The notes below the pieces were generated by a model. It saw nothing but the letters and a program-made list of their open reading frames with translations, had not been told where the DNA came from and ran no database searches. From assembly GCA_014523665.1 (NCBI GenBank), contig JAATVR010000461.1, positions 1 through 11,952 of the forward strand: a stretch of 11,952 nucleotides of DNA, in the 5' to 3' direction. The DNA comes from Nitrososphaerales archaeon TH526. Its GTDB lineage: Archaea; Thermoproteota; Nitrososphaeria; Nitrososphaerales; Nitrososphaeraceae. Shown here piece after piece: positions 5,906-11,720 of this stretch. A program made the translations under genes and the position numbers. Position 1 is the first letter of the stretch, and every line of letters begins with the position of its first letter.

Positions 5906-6075
5906 CTATAGTAATAATGATGCAAAGAATGATACCACGTAGGTATCATCTGGATCTGTATTATCTATTGACTCTATGATCGATTCTGTTTCATGTTATG
6001 AAGTAAAGCATCAAGTGCAGATATTTCCTTTCTTTGAAAGATGATCGATTCCTCCCCTGAAGTTATCTCAAGCCC
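5906..6075 (-). pseudogene. Frameshifted relic of a small hypothetical gene
   Basis: One minus-strand frame reads LEITSGEESIIFQRKEISAL then DALLHNMKQ and hits TAG near 5981. The next frame continues smoothly as TESIIESIDNTDPDDTYVV and ends at TAG 5906-5908. Together they look like one helical acidic protein split by an indel around 5985. No start codon lies in the first frame before the TGA at 6076-6078, so the 5' end is also lost or altered. I do not know the family. From 6079 to 6229 I see nothing. Confidence 0.35.
5929..5949. repeat. 8-bp inverted repeat
   Basis: ATGATACC (5929-5936), 5-nt loop ACGTA, GGTATCAT (5942-5949). A perfect stem within the relic at 5906-6075; no T run follows, so a terminator is not indicated. 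Confidence 0.4.
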
Positions 6076-6229
6076 TCATGGTATAACATTCCTGTGTCTG
6101 TGTATCTGTTTGAAGTGTAGACATACACTGTACTACAAGCACTTTGAAATCCGTCGGATCTCGATCCTAATTGTTACCTAACAGTTGATTCGCTAGCCAC
6201 AACCACGACATTATGTTACCTAATTCTAT

Positions 6230-6424
6230 CTACCTTAGACTTTCCAGTATTTCAAGAGAATAATGTGAGCCCTTAGGACTTGCCACCATCTTGATAAAAT
6301 CATCCGCTGCAGTGTTAAGTCCTACATGTAGGTAGGCATTATAATGAGTACTGCACATAATCAAAGATATTTCTGTTTCGTCCCATCCCAATTTACACTT
6401 ACATGGTAAAGAGATTTTTTTCAT
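6230..6424 (-). CDS. Small hypothetical protein with Cys/His pattern, 64 residues
   Basis: The protein starts MKKISLPCKCKLGWDETEIS and contains Cys8, Cys10, Cys24 and His27 (CKC ... CSTH), which could form a C-x-C / C-x2-H metal site. The rest is a mixed, soluble sequence (HVGLNTAADDFIKMVASP). The start ATG overlaps the TGA of the preceding frame as ATGA, a classic coupled arrangement, so it is probably the second gene of a two-gene unit. A third frame is open upstream of the ATG as well, but contains no start codon and is less convincing. I do not recognise the family. Confidence 0.6.
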   Translation of the reverse strand: MKKISLPCKCKLGWDETEISLIMCSTHYNAYLHVGLNTAADDFIKMVASPKGSHYSLEILESLR

Positions 6425-6650
6425 ATTAGAAGTAACATCACTTCTTTTCCTATCATAGGGACCTTGTCGAAATGATGGAATTTGTGAATATAATTGCTCT
6501 TGAGTTCGAACTTACTAATGGCGTACTCTTTTTCTTGCTACCAGGAAGCACGCAAGTTCTTTCATATCTTTGCTCACCTAGATGATCGTAATGAGATGAA
6601 TTCTCATAATAATGGTAGTCACAAATTACAATTTCTTGTGGGGCTTTCAC
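6421..6650 (-). pseudogene. Small gene (about 76 residues) broken by a homopolymer frameshift
   Basis: From GTG 6650 the frame reads MKAPQEIVICDYHYYENSSH and continues to CVLPGSKKK. After the A5 run (T5 on the + strand, 6529-6533) this frame becomes unconvincing and stops at 6453. The neighbouring frame reads EYAISKFELKSNYIHKFHHF then DKVPMIGKEVMLLLI and ends at TGA 6421-6423, which overlaps the ATG of the next gene. One extra A in the run would give a continuous 76-residue protein; the span is 230 nt, one short of a multiple of three. A TATA box 24 nt upstream supports GTG 6650 as a leaderless start. It may be a real mutation or an assembly indel. Family unknown; it is rich in His and Tyr. 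Confidence 0.5.
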
Positions 6651-6668
6651 AGGTTCAATATTGTTGTC

Positions 6669-6679
6669 CTTTTATTTAG
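6669..6679 (-). promoter_or_regulatory. TATA box for the two small coupled genes
   Basis: CTAAATAAAAG on the minus strand, centred 24 nt upstream of GTG 6650, fitting a leaderless transcript. Confidence 0.5.
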
Positions 6680-6680
6680 C

Positions 6681-6952
6681 CGTGACGGTACTGTAGCTCC
6701 GAATAGCTGACAGTCTAAGTCTTTGCGAGACAGAATTTTATACTCTATACCTCGATGGCTTCAATCTATTCCCTGTTTCCTACATTGGACCTTTAGAACA
6801 TCCTTCACGGTTTACTTAATCTTGGCCTCTATTAGATATCCTGAACTCTAATTTCCTTATTACTGAGCAATTTGACGTCTATCGATTCTTTTTCATACTA
6901 ATCGTATCATATCCATACAATACTATCAATAGTATCACATTCCATCTATCAT
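6681..6952. other. Intergenic stretch without recognised genes
   Basis: About 270 bases lie between the small-gene promoter and the surface-protein gene. I find only very short open frames and a small hairpin (ATACTA, TCAA, TAGTAT at 6920-6935), which is downstream of the surface-protein gene on the minus strand but lacks a T run. No RNA gene was recognised. Confidence 0.5.
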
Positions 6953-6980
6953 ATTCCAGCATAATTATTCCAGCATAATT
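6953..6980. repeat. Exact 14-bp tandem duplication at the 3' end of the surface-protein gene
   Basis: ATTCCAGCATAATT occurs twice in direct succession (6953-6966 and 6967-6980), with a degenerate third copy (ATCCGGCATA) just inside the gene. The second copy overlaps the stop codon of the gene ending at 6979, so slippage here changes sequence around the C-terminus. Confidence 0.8.
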
Positions 6981-7716
6981 ATCCGGCATATACAGACATG
7001 ATAGAATTCCTGATAGAGTCTTTAATATCCTCGGAACTGTCATCTATTCTTTGGTTGATTAACTCGACGAGAGTATTACGATCTATCTCAATTGTTGGTG
7101 ACGAAATACCTGGTGTCGATCCGATCTCTATTGGTAGGGTCAAGGTCTCTTTATCCACGCTCTCACTATCTCTCTCGCTATCTGATTGGCCAACGACCAT
7201 AACACTATCCCATTTTCTAATATCTTCTCCATTATCACCAGTGCATAGCAATCTAGCTGTTACCTTGTTATTACCCTGTCTTATTGTGCTGGAGTCAGAT
7301 TCAATTGTATACTTCCATGTAGAATATTCATTCTCCATGTTCTCCCCTGTAGGAATTGTCTTTTTATAGGGCTTTGCATTGTTAAAGATAACTGATACAT
7401 GGCACGTACTACTGGGATTGTAATTTGAGATTCCGGAGATTTCGAGATCGCTGTTGACGTTTGCAGTTTGGTCGTTACTTGGGTAAACGATTTCAATATC
7501 AGTTGGATCGGAAGAGGAAGAAACCGAAGGTGAAGTGGGCATGTGATTAGGAAACGCATTCTCCTCTGATTTGCCCAAGATCGAAATATCCTGAAAGAGC
7601 AACATGATAGAGTATACAATTAGAATAGTTGTAAGAACGAGAAAAGCTACATACGCAATATGTTTTATTTTCTGATTCTCAACTCGATGTCTAATAACTG
7701 TTTTTAGCGCTATCAT
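6979..7716 (-). CDS. Membrane-anchored surface protein with an Ig-like domain
   Basis: A 245-residue protein. Residues 1-18 are basic, 19-41 form one membrane helix (IAYVAFLVLTTILIVYSIMLL), then a Ser/Pro-rich linker (about 55-72) leads to a beta-sandwich-like region 73-175 with strands IEIVYPS, LEISGIS, CHVSVIFNN, WKYTIES, KVTARLLC and VMVVG. Cys105 and Cys158 could form a disulphide. A charged, Ser-rich segment and a helical tail (TLVELINQRIDDSSEDIKDS) end it. Topology is probably N-in with the domain outside. Similar NxxTxCxVSVIxNxxKPY-type domains are, from memory, frequent in ammonia-oxidising archaea. ATG 7716 lies 10 nt after the stop of the dehydrogenase gene, so the two form an operon and probably share an envelope role. 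Confidence 0.75.
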   Translation of the reverse strand: MIALKTVIRHRVENQKIKHIAYVAFLVLTTILIVYSIMLLFQDISILGKSEENAFPNHMPTSPSVSSSSDPTDIEIVYPSNDQTANVNSDLEISGISNYNPSSTCHVSVIFNNAKPYKKTIPTGENMENEYSTWKYTIESDSSTIRQGNNKVTARLLCTGDNGEDIRKWDSVMVVGQSDSERDSESVDKETLTLPIEIGSTPGISSPTIEIDRNTLVELINQRIDDSSEDIKDSIRNSIMSVYAG

Positions 7717-7726
7717 CAGTTTAAGT

Positions 7727-8860
7727 CTAAGAGGTCATAGTACCGCTTCTTTGCTTTGAAGCAATATTTTTTGCCTGTCTATATTCTCTGTAGGCGCGGT
7801 CCACTCCGATGGCGGCTCCTAATAATTTACTCTTCTTTTGAGAGCGCGATGATTGCAAGAACATCTTGGTATCTTTGGGCAAGCAGTGCCCACCTATTCC
7901 GTCTCTTGGTTCAAGTATATTTACATTCCATTTGGTATTTAGAGCTTCTCTTAATTCTGAAAAGTTTATTCCGTTTGCTTGGCTATACAGATAGAGGTCT
8001 TCTGCAAAAGCTATTTGCAAGTATCTATGAGCGTTTTCAGCAATCTTTGATATCTCGGCTATTTCTATATTAGGTACAGGATGCAAAGGTATACCCAAAC
8101 TTTTGGTACTTTTGAGACTACTCTTTCTGGTTATATCATTCCCGCTGTCAGTGGCATGCTCCTGGAGGAAAATACTGTTACAACTACCATCTTTACTATT
8201 CACAATAACATTCTCAATAGCACCACTTGGATAGCCATAGAACTGTATTGCATTCTTAAGACAACAGTCGCATACTCCCCCTATAACGCGAAGCTGGTTG
8301 ACTCCATGATCTTTCTCTTCCAATGAATAAAATCTATGAGGTGCATGTGCAACATGTAATCTATGTTTGAGCATCTCAAATACCTTTTTAGAAGTTCCTC
8401 TGGGAATAGTACTCTCTATTGAAACAAGAGCACCATTTTTGGCTTCCCTTGAAATTTCCTTGACTATCGATAATAATCCATCTACCTGAGGTGAAAACAT
8501 ATCCTCAGGCTTGTGGGTCGAAACGCAAATAATGAATACATCAATCTCATTAAGATTTGTGGCTTTCCTTACGGAAGCTATTTTCTCTGCCCTCTCCATA
8601 GCTGTGTTGCTGATATCATAGCCATAAGTATCAAAACCTCTATCGGTAAGATATTTTGCAACTGGCAAGCCAAGCTGACCTAAGCCAACTACTAGAACTT
8701 TTTCGAAGCTGCGCGGCTCCTCATGAATATTGACCCGATCGTCAAGCTTCCCGGTTTCAGCTCTATGAGTAGCTGGTTCGTTCCTCAATGTTCGATTGTA
8801 AATATGACCAAATTGTTGATGAGATTTAGAGTCAGAAACTGCTTTAGTATAAGTGTCCAA
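7727..8860 (-). CDS. Nucleotide-sugar (UDP-glucose/UDP-ManNAc type) dehydrogenase, atypical
   Basis: A cytosolic NAD-dependent enzyme that would oxidise a UDP-sugar C6 alcohol to the uronic acid for envelope glycans. An unusual N-terminal extension of about 50 residues precedes a Rossmann fold with VLVVGLGQLGLPVA (GxGxxG 59-64), then ESTIPRGT (149-156), the central helical domain with AEISKIAENAHR (268-279; catalytic Lys272, Asn276) and GIGGHC (321-326; nucleophile Cys326). Lys-to-Cys spacing of 54 is normal. Oddities: the usual PER motif is APHR (173-176), an insertion of about 35-40 residues lies before the Lys helix (about 218-258), and the protein ends about 50 residues after Cys326, so the C-terminal nucleotide-binding domain is missing. 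The start is TTG 8860, the only start codon before the upstream TAA; confidence in the start is low. Confidence 0.85.
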   Translation of the reverse strand: MDTYTKAVSDSKSHQQFGHIYNRTLRNEPATHRAETGKLDDRVNIHEEPRSFEKVLVVGLGQLGLPVAKYLTDRGFDTYGYDISNTAMERAEKIASVRKATNLNEIDVFIICVSTHKPEDMFSPQVDGLLSIVKEISREAKNGALVSIESTIPRGTSKKVFEMLKHRLHVAHAPHRFYSLEEKDHGVNQLRVIGGVCDCCLKNAIQFYGYPSGAIENVIVNSKDGSCNSIFLQEHATDSGNDITRKSSLKSTKSLGIPLHPVPNIEIAEISKIAENAHRYLQIAFAEDLYLYSQANGINFSELREALNTKWNVNILEPRDGIGGHCLPKDTKMFLQSSRSQKKSKLLGAAIGVDRAYREYRQAKNIASKQRSGTMTS

Positions 8861-9184
8861 TACCTCTCTATTAGTCCTTGAATGATTTAACGTTGATGGT
8901 AGTAAAGCTCCAAATAACAGACACCAGAAATTGGGGCCTGACTTAGTTCTATACTTTTATAAGTTGTGTGGTTCGCTCACGGCGTTTGTTCGATCACAGT
9001 TGCACAATGTACATTCTATATTCTAATATACAATTTCGCCTATTCGCGTAGCAGAGTGTTACTTAGACATTCTACAAAAAAGGATGCGCAAGATGATAAT
9101 AGACGACCGTCACAATCACGGTTGGATCAATAAATCAAATCCACCGATGGAAACTAGCCAAAAAGATACGGAACGCGTCAGATA
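8861..9184. other. Intergenic region between dehydrogenase and nitroreductase genes
   Basis: On the minus strand CTTATAAAAG (about 8954-8963) is a possible TATA box for the dehydrogenase, giving a leader of about 70 nt; GTTAAATC near 8880 is a weaker, closer alternative. On the + strand a frame is open from 9027 and protein-like up to about 9182 (see findings). No RNA gene was recognised. Confidence 0.4.
9158..9166 (-). terminator. Possible weak T-run terminator after the nitroreductase gene
   Basis: On the minus strand, about 20 nt after the TGA stop, the sequence TATCTTTTTGGC carries a T5 run (9160-9164) without a clear hairpin. Confidence 0.25.
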
Positions 9185-9778
9185 TCAGGGTCGGTACTTT
9201 CCCTCCATGACTATTTCTGTCAACGGTTTTCTATCGGTCGGAGATTCCCTATCCCTAAGTGGAGGAGGGAGTTTTTCTTTTGGCCCTCTCTTTCCAATAG
9301 CAATCATAGCCATAACATCATAATCTTCAGGAATCTCTAATTCTTGCCTAGTTCGTTGATAGTCGAATCCTTCCATTCCATGCGTAACAATTCCTCTAAA
9401 ACATGCTTCTAACGCCATATTTTCCCAAGCAGCGCCTGCGTCGAGCTGATGAGTAACGGAGGGCTTTCCGTTATATTCAAAGCTTTTGCGGGATATAAGG
9501 ACCACCAAGGCTGCTGAATCCTTAGCCCACATTTTATTACCCTCAACCAACAGGTCAAAAAGTCTTTTCCAGCTTTCGGTGTTTCTTTTTGCATAAATGA
9601 ACCTCCAAGGTTGGTTATTGTATGAGGAAGGAGCCCATCGAGCAGCTTCAAAGAGTGCCATGAGGTCTCCATCGTCGAGTTCTTGCCCTGTCATACCTCT
9701 TGGCGACCACCTGTTGACAAATACCGGATTAATCGTTTGAGTTGGAGTTCTAGTTTGGTTGATTTCAGAATCATCCAT
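9185..9778 (-). CDS. Nitroreductase-family FMN-dependent oxidoreductase
   Basis: A 197-residue cytosolic flavoprotein of the nitroreductase superfamily, which uses NAD(P)H and FMN to reduce nitro compounds, quinones or flavins. Visible signatures are the FMN phosphate loop RWSPRG (23-28), the ARWAPSSYNNQPWRFIYA segment (47-63), and the dimer helix AGAAWENMALEACFRGI (114-130), followed by the hydrophobic strand VMAMIAIG (155-162) near the C-terminal FMN-contact region. Length is normal and the protein looks complete, forming a homodimer in known relatives. The physiological substrate cannot be deduced. ATG 9778 is preceded by a TATA box at the right distance and no ribosome site, so the gene is leaderless and monocistronic. 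Confidence 0.93.
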   Translation of the reverse strand: MDDSEINQTRTPTQTINPVFVNRWSPRGMTGQELDDGDLMALFEAARWAPSSYNNQPWRFIYAKRNTESWKRLFDLLVEGNKMWAKDSAALVVLISRKSFEYNGKPSVTHQLDAGAAWENMALEACFRGIVTHGMEGFDYQRTRQELEIPEDYDVMAMIAIGKRGPKEKLPPPLRDRESPTDRKPLTEIVMEGKYRP

Positions 9779-9798
9779 AGATATGAAGTCTCATTATG

Positions 9799-9808
9799 CT
9801 ATATAAGA
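9799..9808 (-). promoter_or_regulatory. TATA box for the nitroreductase gene
   Basis: CTTATATAGC on the minus strand, centred about 25 nt upstream of ATG 9778, indicating a leaderless transcript. Confidence 0.6.
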
Positions 9809-9926
9809 CTGAGAGTCAGTTTAGACCTTGGTCAGGGCCATAGAGATGTTTCTTACCGATATGCTGTCCAGTTCTCAAGAATTGTTGAGGTTTCTAGCGA
9901 ATAGAACATAGAACATATATATGAAT

Positions 9927-9950
9927 AGATTTCAGGTCCAGGAGAAATCT
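9927..9950 (-). repeat. 7-bp stem-loop just after the Lrp-type regulator gene
   Basis: AGATTTC (9927-9933) pairs with GAAATCT (9944-9950) around a 10-nt loop. It lies 9 nt after the regulator's stop codon. No T run follows it on the minus strand, so it may stabilise the mRNA end more than terminate. Confidence 0.4.
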
Positions 9951-9958
9951 GATTCATA

Positions 9959-10966
9959 CTAAGCGCTGATTTCTAATAGAGGCCCCAATTCTTCAGGGCG
10001 TCTTGCACTAGCGATATTCAATTTCTTGTCTATCTCTCTTAGCACCCATTCGTCATAAGAGGTCGTATCTGTGAGCACAAACAATTCAACTCTCTTCACG
10101 CTATCAAACGATTCTACCTTCTTCAGAATGCCATCCGCAGCGAAAATATCCTGACCAAATAAAAGAAAAGTTACTACATTATCTGGATCAGTTACGGGAA
10201 GCTGAAAAAGAATATTCTCTCCCAGTTGTTCGTAAATGCGCCCGACTATCTGGTGATAAGATGACCTATCAAGTGTATTTACTATCAGCGCAAATTGAAT
10301 ATAGCCTATGGTATGAACAGGGTTACACAGAATAAAGAATTTTAGCACATTATCATCTTTCAACTTTGTTAGTCTTCGGTTAACAGTTCTGGCTGATATA
10401 GAAGTCTCTCTAGCGATGTCATTCATCTCCATCCTAGGGTTGGATATGAGACATTTGATTATTCTTAGATCTGTCTCTGTAGGTTCGTGTTTTTTGCTAG
10501 CATTTGATGATGGTAGTGTTGGAGTTGTTGATGACGAATGTGATAATTTGCTTGTAAACATGATACGGACACTAGCAGGTTTAAGTGAATCAAGTAGAAG
10601 TCTGAGCTTATCCTCGTGTCCTTCCTTTATAGCTAGACAAAATGTAGAAATGCCTCCCATACATTTGGAGTGAATTGATACGTCTCCAACGAGGTTCAAT
10701 CGATTAATAATATCTTCTATATTTGCAGTATGTTCTCTTACAATGAGCATACAACCTATTCCGTATCCAAGCGCAACTGGATTCACTTTAAGGACGAATT
10801 TTTCTATTACCCCAGTGGAGATCATTCTATCTACTCTAGCTTTCACGCTCTTGGACGTCATACCGATAGCAGATCCTATACTCATGAAGGATTCTCTACA
10901 ATCTTTTGACAGAATTTTAATAATCCTCAGATCTTTTTCATCCAAAAAAAGCCGCTGCGCTTGCAT
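9959..10966 (-). CDS. Tandem-duplicated Lrp/AsnC-type transcriptional regulator
   Basis: A 335-residue DNA-binding protein made of two homologous halves. Half 1 has a winged helix at about 8-60 (EKDLRIIKILSKDCRES, then MTSKSVKARVDRMISTGVI) leading into VLKVNPVALGYG. Half 2 has the same order at about 162-215 (ETDLRIIKCLISNPR, then SISARTVNRRLTKLKDDNV) leading into ILCNPVHTIGYI. Each helix-turn-helix is followed by a region with alternating strands like the Lrp effector (RAM) domain, and a Ser/Thr-rich linker (142-158) joins the halves. One chain thus carries what is normally a dimer's pair of reading heads. Such fusions are, from memory, common in this phylum. ATG 10966 has a TATA box about 31 nt upstream and a weak AAAGGA. 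Targets are unknown; the nitroreductase lies downstream with its own promoter. Confidence 0.9.
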   Translation of the reverse strand: MQAQRLFLDEKDLRIIKILSKDCRESFMSIGSAIGMTSKSVKARVDRMISTGVIEKFVLKVNPVALGYGIGCMLIVREHTANIEDIINRLNLVGDVSIHSKCMGGISTFCLAIKEGHEDKLRLLLDSLKPASVRIMFTSKLSHSSSTTPTLPSSNASKKHEPTETDLRIIKCLISNPRMEMNDIARETSISARTVNRRLTKLKDDNVLKFFILCNPVHTIGYIQFALIVNTLDRSSYHQIVGRIYEQLGENILFQLPVTDPDNVVTFLLFGQDIFAADGILKKVESFDSVKRVELFVLTDTTSYDEWVLREIDKKLNIASARRPEELGPLLEISA

Positions 10967-10992
10967 GATTTCCTTTACTAAGGTCGGCCAAA

Positions 10993-11002
10993 CATTTAAA
11001 CC
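10993..11002 (-). promoter_or_regulatory. TATA box for the Lrp-type regulator gene
   Basis: GGTTTAAATG on the minus strand, centred about 31 nt before ATG 10966, leaving a leader of only a few bases. Confidence 0.5.
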
Positions 11003-11033
11003 TATTGTTCATTGTTTGGAGTATCACTTCCAC

Positions 11034-11048
11034 TAACGATAAATAATG
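11034..11048 (+). promoter_or_regulatory. TATA promoter element, copy 1 of a repeated 15-mer
   Basis: TAACGATAAATAATG; its ATAAATAA core (11039-11046) is centred about 23 nt before GTG 11065. The same 15 bases precede the MFS gene at 11692-11706. Confidence 0.5.
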
Positions 11049-11064
11049 TAGAATCTATATTATT

Positions 11065-11193
11065 GTGTGGCTGAATGTGATACCATTAGCAAATCCTAAA
11101 AATACCGTAGAAGGACAGACAGAATCAATTCAGAGTTTGGTTGATCTTTTTCCATTCGAGACTAGAGTATTGCGTCCCGGAATGCTTCCTTAG
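11065..11193 (+). CDS. Putative 42-residue protein upstream of, and coupled to, the 131-residue gene
   Basis: Read from GTG 11065 the product begins MWLNVIPLANPKNTVEG and ends VDLFPFETRVLRPGMLP; GTG 11077 is an alternative start. A TATA core about 23 nt upstream would give a leaderless transcript. The TAG stop at 11191-11193 is followed two bases later by the ATG of the next gene, so ribosomes could re-initiate. No Met codon is available as start and no family is recognised, so support rests on promoter position, junction and protein-like composition. Confidence 0.4.
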   Translation: MWLNVIPLANPKNTVEGQTESIQSLVDLFPFETRVLRPGMLP

Positions 11194-11195
11194 TA

Positions 11196-11591
11196 ATGTC
11201 TAACACCTATTTTAAAGAAATACAGAGAATTAGAAAGCATTTTGATGATCTACAGGGATTATTCCAAAGGTATTTGCCAAACGTTGATCCAGATCTCATT
11301 TACGACCTCTTGACCCGCTTGCGAGAAAATCCTAGCGTTACACCAACCTATACTCTAGAGGTGTATACCAAGAAAGAAGTAGATTCGGCAAAGATGATAG
11401 ATTTTATGTACAAGATAACGGGCTCGATGGCTACAGTATATGATAATGACACCCATTATGTTACGAACCAAAAATTAAGGTTAGACATATTAAAGAGTAT
11501 ATCCGAAATGAAAGACATCATCGAAATCACGGGAGCCCCTACTACTTTAGGTTGTTGGTTCTCTGACTCTATTAAAAGAGGAGGAATCTAA
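11196..11591 (+). CDS. Hypothetical protein, 131 residues
   Basis: A soluble protein with no family I recognise. It opens with a helical stretch (FKEIQRIRKHFDDLQGLF, then VDPDLIYDLLTRLRENP), continues with a strand-like TPTYTLEVYTKK, a helix SAKMIDFMYKITGSMATVY, and ends with a helix KLRLDILKSISEMKDIIEI and a Cys-containing tail. The TLEVYTKK...GSMATVYDNDTHYVT pattern, with a strand-helix-strand order, would fit a small ligand-binding or regulatory fold, but that is a guess. There is no signal peptide or membrane segment. No ribosome site precedes ATG 11196, which follows the stop of the 42-codon frame by 2 nt, suggesting coupling. It is not preceded by a TATA box at leaderless distance. Confidence 0.75.
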   Translation: MSNTYFKEIQRIRKHFDDLQGLFQRYLPNVDPDLIYDLLTRLRENPSVTPTYTLEVYTKKEVDSAKMIDFMYKITGSMATVYDNDTHYVTNQKLRLDILKSISEMKDIIEITGAPTTLGCWFSDSIKRGGI

Positions 11592-11691
11592 ATACGTATA
11601 CATGCCTAAAGTTAAGGTCTTTGCCGCTCGACTGTGGTTGTTTGGACAATGAAATAAGGTTTATGTCGTCTATTTGGAGCTCTGTTTCCGT

Positions 11692-11706
11692 TAACGATAA
11701 ATAATG
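11692..11706 (+). promoter_or_regulatory. TATA promoter element, copy 2 of the repeated 15-mer
   Basis: TAACGATAAATAATG, identical to 11034-11048. The core 11697-11704 is centred 20 nt before ATG 11721 and 26 nt before ATG 11727, suiting a leaderless start at the second Met. Confidence 0.55.
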
Positions 11707-11720
11707 CCAATCCTCTAACA

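Noticed and set aside
7281-7619. Minus-strand frame of 112 codons inside the surface-protein gene
   Set aside because: It lies in another frame of a gene with a clear membrane helix and domain; its Cys/Arg/Ser-rich composition is that of a shadow frame.
9825-9911. Short + strand frame reading LVRAIEMFLTDML to a TAG
   Set aside because: Only 28 codons, no promoter at a suitable distance and no motif; such frames are expected by chance.
11602-11652. 16-codon frame MPKVKVFAARLWLFGQ
   Set aside because: Too short to distinguish from chance, with no ribosome site or TATA box placed for it.
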